NCBI RefSeq assembly: GCF_002104515.1
Contig: NZ_NBOE01000012.1
Coordinates: forward strand, 83,828 to 147,827
DNA: 64,000 nucleotides
Direction: 5' to 3'
Origin: Colwellia polaris
GTDB lineage: Bacteria; Pseudomonadota; Gammaproteobacteria; Enterobacterales; Alteromonadaceae
Made by a program: the position numbers and the translations under genes. Below, piece by piece: positions 9,250-18,530 of the stretch; the first letter of the stretch is position 1; each line of letters opens with the position of its first letter. Under the pieces are notes generated by a model. That model had not been told where the DNA came from. It was given only the letters and a program-made list of their open reading frames with translations, and did not search any database.

Positions 9250-9759
9250 ATGATTAAATTTATTACAAGTTTATTAAGCTTAGCAATCGTTATGGTGCAA
9301 ATGTCATCAGTAAAAGCTGCAGAAGTTGAAGTTAAATGGACAAATCCTGATAAATACACTGATATTAAAGCAGGTGAAGGGCATAGAAAAAAGTTTCAAG
9401 AACAAACATTTAAAACACTAGAAGAACATTTTGCTAAAATGGCTAAAATGTTACCTGAGCAACAAAAATTACTTTTAGATGTAACCAATTTAGATCTGGC
9501 GGGCGATGTTAACTATGGCATTAAGCGCATTCGTATTGTAAAAGATATATTTACTCCACGCATGAAGTTTAGTTATCAGTTGTTAAATGCAGATAATACT
9601 GTGGCAGAAAGTGAAGAGGTTTCACTTAACGATATGGGCTTTTTGATGCATAACAACCTAAAATATCGAAGCGAAAGTCTAAAATACGAGAAAAAGATGT
9701 TAGATGATTGGTTTAGAAAAACCTTTGCAAACAACGTGAAAAGTAACGAGAAAAAATAA
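9250..9759 (+). CDS. DUF3016 secreted protein
   Basis: This 169-residue protein has a cleavable signal peptide (about residues 1-23, ending SSVKA-AEV). The mature part begins VEVKWTNPDKYTDIKAGEG, typical of DUF3016, a periplasmic family of unknown function in marine gammaproteobacteria. The tail is lysine-rich. AGAGGT lies 8 bases before the ATG, and a strong terminator follows. Confidence 0.8.
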   Translation: MIKFITSLLSLAIVMVQMSSVKAAEVEVKWTNPDKYTDIKAGEGHRKKFQEQTFKTLEEHFAKMAKMLPEQQKLLLDVTNLDLAGDVNYGIKRIRIVKDIFTPRMKFSYQLLNADNTVAESEEVSLNDMGFLMHNNLKYRSESLKYEKKMLDDWFRKTFANNVKSNEKK

Positions 9760-9784
9760 ATAAACATCATAGGTTTGTAAAACT

Positions 9785-9811
9785 AAAAAACGCAGCTTAG
9801 CTGCGTTTTTT
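9785..9811. terminator. Bidirectional terminator
   Basis: The 12-bp stem AAAAAACGCAGC / GCTGCGTTTTTT with a 3-base loop sits between the convergent DUF3016 gene and the 98-residue ORF gene, and can serve both. Confidence 0.9.
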
Positions 9812-9851
9812 CTTTTATCTTTAGTCGTAAATATAACGTTCAACAGTATGT

Positions 9852-10148
9852 TTAGCTATGTTCAAATTTAGCCAACACGGTAAATAGTTGTTCTATTTTT
9901 TTTACAATATCGATCAATGTTTTTTGGTCAGAAGTTTTTTGCCAAAAAATTAAATCATTCGCTACTTCTTCAACGTAAGGTTGAAAAGTATTAGCGGAAC
10001 ACTTAAAGCCTGCATCTTCAGTAAATATAGCAGCAAACCCTGCTTGCTTAGCTTCTCGTAATGTCGTTAACGTGGCGTCGGCTGCGAGAGATTTCTTTAA
10101 AATTATCGAGATATTTTCGATTAGTTGTTTGTGTACGGCTTCGCTCAT
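9852..10148 (-). CDS. Small conserved-looking hypothetical protein
   Basis: This 98-residue acidic, mostly helical protein has no signal or membrane segment and no recognised motif. It ends convergently at the 9785 terminator and starts 153 bases from the epmB stop. Similar short proteins beside epmB or efp in Alteromonadales are sometimes labelled prephenate dehydrogenase, which its size cannot support. I see only ordinary coding character. Confidence 0.55.
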   Translation of the reverse strand: MSEAVHKQLIENISIILKKSLAADATLTTLREAKQAGFAAIFTEDAGFKCSANTFQPYVEEVANDLIFWQKTSDQKTLIDIVKKIEQLFTVLAKFEHS

Positions 10149-10300
10149 AATTACTTATTTTCAGTTTGTGTATTTAATGGCGCTATTATGCCAAATTGAT
10201 TTGCTTATTGTTAGTCTCAAATAAAATTTTGCTAATACCCGTGCTACCGTTATTAGCGCTTACAATATATTCCTAAAAAAATGAGTTTTACTGCGCAATA

Positions 10301-11329
10301 TTAGGTTAAATTTATGGGGGTTTTATTGGCTTCTCCAGCAATTTCTCTGACCAATTTTGGCATTAAATAACCGGGTAAAATCGCCATAAGCTGCAAGGTA
10401 ATTTCTTTTGCCTCAGTTTCTGTTAAGTCGAAATGAGCCACGCCTTGTACTTTATCAAACAGATGTAAGTAATAAGGCTGAATACCAATATCAAATAAAC
10501 GTTCGCTTAACTGAGCCAATATTTTTGCGTCGTTATTAATACCTTTTAATAGCACACTTTGATTAAAAAGCGGTATGCGCGCTGATATTAGAGGTTCAAG
10601 TGCTTCAGCGACATCATTGTCTATTTCATTCGCATGGTTTACATGAAATACAATGACAGGTTTAAGACGTGTTGTTCTTAAGGTGTTAACTAACGCGGGC
10701 GTAATGCGCTGAGGTATAACAATTGGCAAACGGGTATGAATACGTAAGCGGTTGATATGTGGTATTTTTTCTATTTCGGTAATAAGCCACTGTAAATGTT
10801 CATCACTTGCCATTAAAGGATCGCCGCCACTGAAAATAACTTCGTTAATCTCGTTGTGTTGCTCAATATAGGTAAGCGCTTGCTGCCACCGTGCTTTATT
10901 CGGACTATTATCTGCATAAGGAAAATGCCGACGGAAACAGTAGCGACAATTAATAGCGCAACCTGTTTTTACCATCATTAATACACGGTGTTTATATTTA
11001 TGTAATAACCCGGGCGCTACAGTGTCATGTTCTTCTAGAGGATCTTCGTTATATCCCTCGGTGATTGAAAACTCAAGATCTAAGGGCATTACTTGTTTCA
11101 GAATAGGGTCGTTAATATCTCCTTTTTTAATACGAGAGATTAAAGGTCGTGGTACGCGCACCGGAAATAGCTTTCGTGCAGCAAAGTGATGTTGATACAT
11201 TTCTGGTGAAATATCCACCAACTCTAATAGGGTTTTAGGATCGGTAATAACATTTGCTAATTCTTTTTGCCAAGAAGTGTGCAATTGATTGCTGATTTGG
11301 GTTATTATTTGCGGCATTTCTATATTCAA
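10301..11329 (-). CDS. epmB: EF-P beta-lysylation enzyme EpmB
   Basis: This 342-residue radical SAM protein is related to lysine 2,3-aminomutase. The iron-sulfur motif C-x3-C-x2-C is C124, C128 and C131 (CAINCRYCFRR). A PLP lysine lies in the C-terminal MPKLVREIAGE motif. EpmB converts alpha-lysine to beta-lysine, which EpmA attaches to EF-P. The target gene efp is divergent and 46 bases away, with K34 intact. epmA is not in the window. Confidence 0.93.
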   Translation of the reverse strand: MNIEMPQIITQISNQLHTSWQKELANVITDPKTLLELVDISPEMYQHHFAARKLFPVRVPRPLISRIKKGDINDPILKQVMPLDLEFSITEGYNEDPLEEHDTVAPGLLHKYKHRVLMMVKTGCAINCRYCFRRHFPYADNSPNKARWQQALTYIEQHNEINEVIFSGGDPLMASDEHLQWLITEIEKIPHINRLRIHTRLPIVIPQRITPALVNTLRTTRLKPVIVFHVNHANEIDNDVAEALEPLISARIPLFNQSVLLKGINNDAKILAQLSERLFDIGIQPYYLHLFDKVQGVAHFDLTETEAKEITLQLMAILPGYLMPKLVREIAGEANKTPINLT

Positions 11330-11375
11330 TTTTTAACCTTTACGTTTAGTACGTGAACGAGCGAGCATAATAATT

Positions 11376-11945
11376 ATGGCTAATTTTAGCACTAACCAGT
11401 TCAAAGCTGGACTTAAATTAATGATTGATGGTGAACCTTGTAACATTATCGATAATGAAATCGTAAAACCGGGTAAAGGGCAAGCATTCAATCGCATTAA
11501 AATTCGTAAGTTAATATCTGGCAAGGTATTAGAAAAAACGTATAAATCAGGCGAGAGTGTTGAAGGTGCTGATGTAATGGACGAAGACCTAGCCTATTTG
11601 TATGCCGATGGTGAGTTTTGGCACTTTATGAACAACGAAACATTTGAGCAAGTTGCCGCTGACGAAAAAGCCGTTGGCGATGTTGCTAAATGGTTAGCAG
11701 AAGGTGATGTATGTAATATTACCTTTTGGAACGGCAACCCTATTTCTGTTGATCCACCAAACTTTGTTGAATTAGAAATTACTGAAACTGACCCAGGTCT
11801 TAAAGGTGATACTGCCGGTACCGGTGGCAAGCCTGCTACTTTAGTTACAGGTGCGGTTGTGCGTGTTCCGCTTTTCATTCAAATTGGTGAAATAGTTAAG
11901 GTTGATACGCGCACGGGTGAATATGTTTCACGTGCAAGTAAGTAA
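11376..11945 (+). CDS. efp: Elongation factor P
   Basis: This is a 189-residue EF-P with three beta-barrel domains. It rescues ribosomes stalled at polyproline stretches. The modified lysine is K34 in the loop VKPGKGQAF, matching the beta-lysylated type and the neighbouring epmB. It has the usual length and is followed by a strong terminator. Confidence 0.97.
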   Translation: MANFSTNQFKAGLKLMIDGEPCNIIDNEIVKPGKGQAFNRIKIRKLISGKVLEKTYKSGESVEGADVMDEDLAYLYADGEFWHFMNNETFEQVAADEKAVGDVAKWLAEGDVCNITFWNGNPISVDPPNFVELEITETDPGLKGDTAGTGGKPATLVTGAVVRVPLFIQIGEIVKVDTRTGEYVSRASK

Positions 11946-12022
11946 AAATTTATTGTTAGCCTAAAGCTTATTGCTTTCGGTACTCATTGAGTTAAGCACT
12001 TATTTAAATGCTTAAGCAAATT

Positions 12023-12050
12023 AAAAAAGCTCACTTTTGTGAGCTTTTTT
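12023..12050. terminator. Terminator after efp
   Basis: The 12-bp stem AAAAAAGCTCAC / GTGAGCTTTTTT with loop TTTT lies between the convergent efp and DUF4389 genes, and is usable on both strands. Confidence 0.92.
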
Positions 12051-12066
12051 GTTTTGTCAGCTTGAG

Positions 12067-12411
12067 TTATTGAGCCTGTTCTGCAGGTGGTACTTGTGAA
12101 GTACGACCTTCTGGCCAATCAGTAAAGGGGAATGGATAAACTTCAGAATTAAAGGTTAACAACTGATTAATTTGGTAAATATAACTATTTAAACTTTGCC
12201 CAAGTCTTAAAAGTTGGCTATTAGGTGTGTTACTAAATAGCATAGTGATAAACTGAAAAATAGCGATTAGAGCAATAAAAAATCGAATAAAACCACTAAT
12301 AAAACCAAAACACAGCATAGCTAAACCGCGCTGCCAAATGCCAGGGCTTTTCCATGAATCTTTAGGGGTTTTGTTGTTACCAAATAATTCATTTTCTAAC
12401 TCATCTCTCAT
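12067..12411 (-). CDS. DUF4389 membrane protein
   Basis: This is a 114-residue protein. One long or two short hydrophobic segments cover about residues 27-62 (GLAMLCFGFISGFIRFFIALIAIFQF region), typical of DUF4389, a family of unknown function. The start is the ATG at 12411, because GGAG lies 6 bases before it; the ATG four codons upstream has no ribosome binding site. Confidence 0.75.
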   Translation of the reverse strand: MRDELENELFGNNKTPKDSWKSPGIWQRGLAMLCFGFISGFIRFFIALIAIFQFITMLFSNTPNSQLLRLGQSLNSYIYQINQLLTFNSEVYPFPFTDWPEGRTSQVPPAEQAQ

Positions 12412-12423
12412 AAAATACTCCAT

Positions 12424-12956
12424 ATTGAATTGGTATGATTTGTTTCAACTTTATTTAGCAACGTTGATTTACCAAGCTAATTTATAAAGCTAATTTATAG
12501 ATTGAATTTGCAAAGATAAGGCCAAGATTTTTATTTAAATAGAATCAAGTGGTTAGGTTTTATTAAACCTTTGGTTATTTGTCAATACGATCATTATTTA
12601 GCGTAAAAAGCTAACTTTTACCATGATTATGCATTCAGGAATAACCCTGTTTTTATGAATGAATAGCTTTAATGAATCAAAGATGAAATGTTATTGCTAG
12701 TTAGCTTTGAAAACCAGTAAGCATAGTATTTTTCGTAGCGTGTTATGCTGTAATTACACTAAATAATACTGATATATACGTTTATTGATAAACATGCTTT
12801 ATCATTGATGTTTTTGTTTCCTTTAAGTTTTATACTAGGGCAAGATTAAAGTATTCACCTTAACATTCGACTCGTTCATTATTTTTAGGGCATTAACCGC
12901 TAGATTTACTGTTGAAAATTATTTACTTGCCCCCACGTTAAGGTCACGCAATTATT
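12424..12956. other. Intergenic region with no gene seen
   Basis: This is 533 bases of AT-rich sequence between divergent genes. I see no ORF, RNA gene or repeat, and promoters for DUF4389 and yadG must lie here. Confidence 0.5.
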
Positions 12957-12968
12957 TTGAGGTTCGCT

Positions 12969-13910
12969 ATGTTACCAGCACTAGAAATTTCCGGATTAAC
13001 TAAAATCTATAAGGGCGGCTTTCAAGCACTTAAAGGTATTGACCTTACCGTTAAACAAGGCGACTTTTTTGCTTTGCTTGGTCCTAATGGTGCAGGCAAA
13101 TCCACTACCATAGGTATTATTACTTCATTAGTGAATAAAACGGCTGGTAATGTCGCTGTTTTTGGTCATGACATTGATCAAGAGCTTGAAGCGGCTAAAA
13201 GTTTTATTGGTTTAGTGCCACAAGAGTTTAACTTCAATCAATTTGAATCGTTAATGAAAATCTTAGTTAACCAAGCCGGCTATTATGGTGTTGAGCGAAA
13301 GTTAGCGGTACAGCGAGCTGAAAAATATTTAAAGCAATTAAATTTATGGGAAAAGCGTAATGACGCTGCCCGTATGCTTTCTGGTGGTATGAAGCGCCGA
13401 CTTATGATTGCTCGTGCCTTAATGCATGAACCTAAAATGCTGATCCTTGACGAACCCACCGCTGGCGTCGACATAGAGCTTAGACGCTCGATGTGGGAGT
13501 TTTTACGCGAGCTAAACAAGCAAGGCATTACCATTATATTAACCACACATTATTTAGAAGAAGCCGAAATGCTTTGCCGCAATATTGCCATTATAGATTC
13601 AGGTATTATTGTTGAAAATACGGATATGAAATCGCTGTTAGCCAAATTAGATGTTGAGACCTTTGTTTTCGATTTAAAACCTAATAGCGAACCCCAAGAA
13701 TTAGTGGGCTTAAGTTCTAGAGTAATAGATAGCCACACAATAGAAGTTGACGTGAAAAAAACGCAAACAATAAACGCTGTGTTTACTGAACTAAATAATC
13801 AAGGTATTGACGTGTTAAGTATGCGTAATAAGAGTAACCGACTAGAAGAATTATTCGTAGGTTTAGTTGGTAGTGGTCAAGCAGCAAGCAAAAGCGCAGT
13901 TAAGGAGTAA
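12969..13910 (+). CDS. yadG: ABC transporter ATP-binding protein YadG
   Basis: This is a 313-residue ATPase with Walker A GPNGAGKST near residue 38, signature LSGGMKRR and Walker B MLILDEPTAGVD. It closely follows the E. coli YadG pattern (VPQEFNFN, VNQAGYYGVER). It pairs with the permease YadH 5 bases downstream; the substrate is unknown. The start is the ATG at 12969 with GAGG 6 bases upstream, not the TTG at 12957. It opens the block that follows E. coli gene order towards mrcB. Confidence 0.9.
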   Translation: MLPALEISGLTKIYKGGFQALKGIDLTVKQGDFFALLGPNGAGKSTTIGIITSLVNKTAGNVAVFGHDIDQELEAAKSFIGLVPQEFNFNQFESLMKILVNQAGYYGVERKLAVQRAEKYLKQLNLWEKRNDAARMLSGGMKRRLMIARALMHEPKMLILDEPTAGVDIELRRSMWEFLRELNKQGITIILTTHYLEEAEMLCRNIAIIDSGIIVENTDMKSLLAKLDVETFVFDLKPNSEPQELVGLSSRVIDSHTIEVDVKKTQTINAVFTELNNQGIDVLSMRNKSNRLEELFVGLVGSGQAASKSAVKE

Positions 13911-13915
13911 AAAAT

Positions 13916-14689
13916 ATGGGATCTTCTAGAAATATTATTGCGCTGAAAAGTATCATGCATAAAGAGATACACCGTTTTATGCGTATTTGGGTGCAAACAT
14001 TAGTACCACCAGCAATTACCATCAGTTTGTATTTTGTTATATTTGGCTCGTTAATTGGTTCTAGAATTGGCGAAATGGGCGGTTTTGATTACATGTCATT
14101 TATCGTGCCTGGTTTAATCATGATGAGTGTAATTACCAACTCATACTCTAATGTTGCTTCGTCTTTTTTCAGTGCTAAATGGCAGCGAAACGTAGAAGAG
14201 ATGTTAGTAGCACCGGTACCTAATTGGGTTATTGTTGCTGGCTATGTTGGTGGCGGAATGGCGCGTGGTATGCTCGTAGGCAGTATTGTTACTTTAGTAT
14301 CAATGTTCTTTGTAGATATTCAAATTCATAATATTTGGGTGATTATTGTTACTGTGGCGCTAACATCTGCAACCTTTGCATTAGGTGGTTTAATTAATGC
14401 TATTTTTGCGGGTAGCTTTGATGATATATCGATTATCCCAACCTTTATTCTTACACCGTTAACTTATTTAGGCGGTGTATTTTACTCTATCAGCTTATTA
14501 CCTGAATTTTGGCAAGGTGTATCGCAGATCAACCCTATTGTGTACATGGTTAATGCCTTTAGGTATGGATTTTTAGGGATAACAGATGTGAGCTTAACCT
14601 TATCGTTTGCTGTACTGGGTGTATTTATTGTTAGTTTATACACTATTGCAATGGTGCTAATCACCAAAGGTATAGGCTTAAGAAGCTAA
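13916..14689 (+). CDS. yadH: ABC-2 type permease YadH
   Basis: This 257-residue membrane protein has six hydrophobic segments and the ABC-2 permease layout. Stretches such as HRFMRIWVQTLVPPAIT and FVPGLIMMSVITN-like sequence match YadH. It forms an exporter with YadG, overlaps nothing, and starts 5 bases after the yadG stop, indicating one operon. The cargo is unknown. Confidence 0.9.
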   Translation: MGSSRNIIALKSIMHKEIHRFMRIWVQTLVPPAITISLYFVIFGSLIGSRIGEMGGFDYMSFIVPGLIMMSVITNSYSNVASSFFSAKWQRNVEEMLVAPVPNWVIVAGYVGGGMARGMLVGSIVTLVSMFFVDIQIHNIWVIIVTVALTSATFALGGLINAIFAGSFDDISIIPTFILTPLTYLGGVFYSISLLPEFWQGVSQINPIVYMVNAFRYGFLGITDVSLTLSFAVLGVFIVSLYTIAMVLITKGIGLRS

Positions 14690-14733
14690 TAGTATTATTG
14701 ATTAATGTATTGAATTTTAAAGGTAAGTATTTG

Positions 14734-15426
14734 ATGAACGACACGGAAATAACCGGCGACTCTAAAGCCATTGTTACCAATCAACCAGGGGTACATGAAA
14801 AACTCGTTGAAATTGTTAACAAGCATATCGCCCATCCGTCGCAAAAACCAATACAAGCTCATACTCAACAAGCATTTGATGAGATAAATGAAATTGTTCA
14901 GGCGTTTTCGGGCGAGGTTATACTCGATTCGTGTTGTGGTGTTGGTCAAAGTACGCGTTTATTAGCCAAACAAAACCCAAAGGCGTTAGTTATTGGTGTT
15001 GATAAATCAGCCCATAGAATTAACCGTAATGTTGATGAAGTTAAACTCGACAATGGTGCAGGCAACGTTGAAAATTTTCATTTAGTACGTGCCGATTTGA
15101 ATGACTTTTATCGCCTTGTGCTTGCTGCTAATTGGCAAATATCTAAGCATTATATTTTGTACCCAAACCCTTGGCCAAAAGCAAAACACGTGCAAAGGCG
15201 TTGGCATGGCAGTGCAGTTTTCCCTCAAATTGTTGCCATTGGACAAGCGCTTATATTGCGCAGTAATTGGTTACTGTATTTAGAAGAGTTTAAAGTCGCG
15301 GCAGAAATATTAGCGTGCAAAGGTGAAATTTCAACGGTTAATGTGACGCAACCTTTAACGCCGTTTGAAGCGAAATTTCATGCCAGTGGTCAACAATGTT
15401 GGCAGTTGCATATTGTTAAAAACTAA
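14734..15426 (+). CDS. TrmB-like SAM-dependent methyltransferase
   Basis: This is a protein of about 230 residues with the SAM-binding motif LDSCCGVGQSTR and the TrmB-like motif LYPNPWPKAKHVQRRW. TrmB makes 7-methylguanosine at tRNA position 46, but this protein differs from canonical TrmB in length, N-terminus and several core residues, so it is probably a paralogue with another target. The ATG at 14734 is preferred over the upstream TTG; AAAGG lies 10 bases before it. It is probably co-transcribed with yadGH. Confidence 0.65.
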   Translation: MNDTEITGDSKAIVTNQPGVHEKLVEIVNKHIAHPSQKPIQAHTQQAFDEINEIVQAFSGEVILDSCCGVGQSTRLLAKQNPKALVIGVDKSAHRINRNVDEVKLDNGAGNVENFHLVRADLNDFYRLVLAANWQISKHYILYPNPWPKAKHVQRRWHGSAVFPQIVAIGQALILRSNWLLYLEEFKVAAEILACKGEISTVNVTQPLTPFEAKFHASGQQCWQLHIVKN

Positions 15427-15604
15427 CCGTTTATATTTCTAACAATAAATTGGTTAGATTAACAAAAACTTAGTCAATAAACCTTGGCTAGTTAGTTTGT
15501 TTTTAATGATATTTTTTCTTTAGTTATTATATATCAAGTAGTTACAGTTTTGGCCTGATAGTTGATATTACCTTTGTATCAACGTTAAATTTAGGACAAA
15601 CACT

Positions 15605-15703
15605 ATGACTAATAATATTAAAAAATCTGTATTTATGATGGCCTTAAGTAGTTTAGCTATTGTTGAACTTGGCTTAGTTTATATTGCGACTTTGCTGGGT
15701 TAA
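15605..15703 (+). CDS. Possible 32-residue membrane microprotein
   Basis: ATG with AGGA 7 bases upstream opens a 32-codon frame. It has a basic N-terminus (MTNNIKKS) and one hydrophobic helix containing a single glutamate (ALSSLAIVELGLVYIATLLG). It stands alone between the methyltransferase and panP genes. Good translation signals and a clean single-helix layout support it, but no homologue is recognised. Confidence 0.5.
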   Translation: MTNNIKKSVFMMALSSLAIVELGLVYIATLLG

Positions 15704-15844
15704 GCCCAACCTTTTTACAATAAAAATTAGCTTTTAACCTGAGTATTGATGGAAATAACGAGACATTTGCTGCTATTTTTATTAAAGTGCCGATCTTATA
15801 TAAATCTCAACTTGCTTTAAGCAAGTAGTTAATAGTGAATAAGT

Positions 15845-17473
15845 ATGACGGCTAGTAAACGCGCGGCAAAAGTATCTGAAAAATCTTTACATCGCATTTT
15901 TACCATTCCAGTTGCACCCGATTCTACATTGGGTCGCATAGAGAATGATATATCTCAGAACTTGGCTGGGTTTCTTGGTGAGCACATAGCGGCTACCGAG
16001 CAAGCCCTTAGCGAAATTGAAAAAGATTTTGCCAATCCAATGATCCCTGAAGAGCCTGCGTTTGTTTCAGACCACATGCAGCACTTACTTGATAAGCTAG
16101 TGTCGCAATCAGTTCATACTTCGAGCCCAAGCTTTATCGGTCACATGACCTCTGCTTTACCTTACTTTATTTTGCCACTGTCGAAGCTGATGGTAGGCTT
16201 GAATCAAAACTTAGTTAAAATTGAAACCTCTAAAGCATTTACTCCCATGGAACGACAAGTTCTGGGTATGATGCATCGTTTAGTTTATCAAGATAATGAG
16301 CCGTTTTATCAACAATGGATGCACAGTGCGAATCATTCGTTAGGTGCATTTTGCTCAGGCGGCACTGTAGCCAATTTAACGGCACTTTGGGTGGCGCGCA
16401 ATAATTTATTAAAACCAAGTGGAGATTTTAAAGGAGTAGCGCGTGAGGGCTTATTTAAGGCACTTAAACATTATCAATATGAAGGCTTAGCTATTTTGGT
16501 GTCAGCTCGAGGACACTATTCTCTGAAGAAATCAGCTGATGTGTTAGGCATAGGTCAAGACAGTGTTATTGCTATTCCAACCGATGAAAACAATAAAATC
16601 GACTGTAAATTGCTTGAAGCTAAGTGTCAGCAATTAGCTAGCGAGAATATTCGCGTGCTCAGTATTGTCGGTGTTGCTGGTACGACAGAAACCGGTAATA
16701 TTGATCCACTTGAACAAATGGCTGAAATAGCACAACGCTATAAGGCTCATTTTCATGTGGATGCTGCTTGGGGTGGCGCGACATTATTATCAAATAAATA
16801 TCGCCCATTGCTAAAAGGGATTGAGTTAGCAGATTCGGTAACTATTGACGCACATAAACAAATGTATGTGCCAATGGGAGCAGGTTTAGTGGTGTTTAAA
16901 AACCCAGCTTCTGTTGCAGCTATTGAACATCATGCTGAGTATATTTTACGTAAAGGTTCAAAAGATTTAGGTAGCCACACGCTAGAAGGTTCAAGACCTG
17001 GAATGGCAATGCTAGTGTATTCAGCATTGCATGTAATTAGCCGACCTGGTTATGAGTTATTGATTAATCATAGTATTGAAAAAGCGAACTATTTTGCTAA
17101 TTTAATTACTCAGCATAAAGATTTTGAGCTAATCACAAAACCAGAACTATGCTTGTTAACTTATCGATATAACCCCGCTGTTGTGCAAAAAATATTAGCT
17201 AATGCTGATATCGAACAGCAAGAAACGATTAACGTTTTATTGGATAAGTTGACGAAGTTTATTCAAAAGCGTCAACGTGAAAATGGTAAGTCGTTTGTTT
17301 CTCGAACGCGCATTGAAGTGCAAAAGTATCAAGGACGTAAAACCTTGGTGTTTAGAGTGGTTTTAGCGAACCCTTTAACCTCAAAAACTATTCTCAAAGA
17401 TGTGCTTGCAGAGCAAATCTTGTTAGCACAAGAAAGTGAGACCTTTCTGCCAGCACTTTTGTCATTTAAATAA
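15845..17473 (+). CDS. panP: PLP-dependent aspartate 1-decarboxylase PanP
   Basis: This 542-residue group II decarboxylase has the PLP lysine at K338 (TIDAHKQMYVPMG) and the cofactor aspartate in HVDAAWGG near 306. PanP makes beta-alanine from aspartate for pantothenate, replacing pyruvoyl PanD in Vibrio, Shewanella and relatives. The position supports this: it is convergent with panC-panB, and no panD is present in the pan operon. It could be misread as glutamate decarboxylase by generic annotation. Confidence 0.88.
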   Translation: MTASKRAAKVSEKSLHRIFTIPVAPDSTLGRIENDISQNLAGFLGEHIAATEQALSEIEKDFANPMIPEEPAFVSDHMQHLLDKLVSQSVHTSSPSFIGHMTSALPYFILPLSKLMVGLNQNLVKIETSKAFTPMERQVLGMMHRLVYQDNEPFYQQWMHSANHSLGAFCSGGTVANLTALWVARNNLLKPSGDFKGVAREGLFKALKHYQYEGLAILVSARGHYSLKKSADVLGIGQDSVIAIPTDENNKIDCKLLEAKCQQLASENIRVLSIVGVAGTTETGNIDPLEQMAEIAQRYKAHFHVDAAWGGATLLSNKYRPLLKGIELADSVTIDAHKQMYVPMGAGLVVFKNPASVAAIEHHAEYILRKGSKDLGSHTLEGSRPGMAMLVYSALHVISRPGYELLINHSIEKANYFANLITQHKDFELITKPELCLLTYRYNPAVVQKILANADIEQQETINVLLDKLTKFIQKRQRENGKSFVSRTRIEVQKYQGRKTLVFRVVLANPLTSKTILKDVLAEQILLAQESETFLPALLSFK

Positions 17474-17535
17474 TGATTGTTCACTGAAGTGACACGAGTT
17501 AATTAAAGACTTTCTCAGTCAAATAAATTTAGCAA

Positions 17536-17575
17536 CATAAAAAAAGCGACTAATTAATTAGTCGCTTTTTTTATG
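17536..17575. terminator. Bidirectional terminator between panP and panC
   Basis: A 40-base perfect palindrome has GC-containing arms AAAAAAAGCGACTAAT and their complement, flanked by A and T tracts. It lies at the convergent junction. Confidence 0.93.
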
Positions 17576-17604
17576 TTTGCCAGTGTTTTATTCCCACAGC
17601 AAAA

Positions 17605-18453
17605 TTAAGTTAATTGCACTTGCAAGTTATCAATCAACCTTGCTTTACCGCAGTGCGCTGCTGCTAGAATAACTAATTCTTTATCGTCTTCGCTGGCCGG
17701 CTGCAAAGTGCGAGCATGGCAAATATGAATGTAATCAGTTTTCATACCGGCATTGTCGATATAGCCCGCAGCTTTTTTTGCTAAACCAATGAAATCATTG
17801 TTATGTTGAATTTCTTTTGCGAGCCATTGAATATTTTGACTTAATGCCGGGGCTATCTTCTTTTCTTCAATACTTAAGTAGTTATTGCGTGAACTTAAGG
17901 CTAAACCTGAAGGCTCGCGTACAGTAGCAACGGGCACTATCTCAATAGGCATTGATAAGTCGTCAACCATGGTTTGAATTACTTGCACCTGTTGATAATC
18001 TTTTAAACCAAAGCAAGCAATATCGGGTTGCACTAAATTAAATAATTTACACACTACGGTTGTTACACCACGAAAGTGTCCAGGTCGGCTTTCACCACAA
18101 TAGCTGTGCGAAACATTAGGCACTTCTACATAGCTTTGGTTTTCTAAACCTTTAGGATAAATAATGGCAGGGGTTGGGGTAAATAAAATATCACAACCTG
18201 CAGCAACTAATTTCTCTTGATCAGCAGCCATAGTGCGAGGGTAATTATCTATATCTTCATTAATACCGAATTGCATCGGGTTTACAAAAATACTTGCCAC
18301 AACTTTATCGGCGAGTAACATGGCTTTTTCTACTAAGGCAATATGGCCTTGATGAAGGTTGCCCATAGTCGGCACAAACGCAATTTTAAGGCCTTGTTGA
18401 CGCCAGAGCTTAATTTCGCTGCGTAAAATCGAAATTTGTTCAATTGTTTGCAT
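17605..18453 (-). CDS. panC: Pantothenate synthetase
   Basis: This 282-residue enzyme joins pantoate and beta-alanine using ATP. The nucleotide-binding motif is VPTMGNLHQGHIALV, with HQGH at residues 34-37, and SRNNYLS is near residue 188. It follows panB by 77 bases, and its beta-alanine probably comes from PanP encoded next door. Confidence 0.97.
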   Translation of the reverse strand: MQTIEQISILRSEIKLWRQQGLKIAFVPTMGNLHQGHIALVEKAMLLADKVVASIFVNPMQFGINEDIDNYPRTMAADQEKLVAAGCDILFTPTPAIIYPKGLENQSYVEVPNVSHSYCGESRPGHFRGVTTVVCKLFNLVQPDIACFGLKDYQQVQVIQTMVDDLSMPIEIVPVATVREPSGLALSSRNNYLSIEEKKIAPALSQNIQWLAKEIQHNNDFIGLAKKAAGYIDNAGMKTDYIHICHARTLQPASEDDKELVILAAAHCGKARLIDNLQVQLT

Positions 18454-18530
18454 GGTTATTCTACTTTTTACTCGATGTGTAAGCGCTTAATTTTCATTAA
18501 GCGCCTGATAAATTTATTGTATGGATGTAC

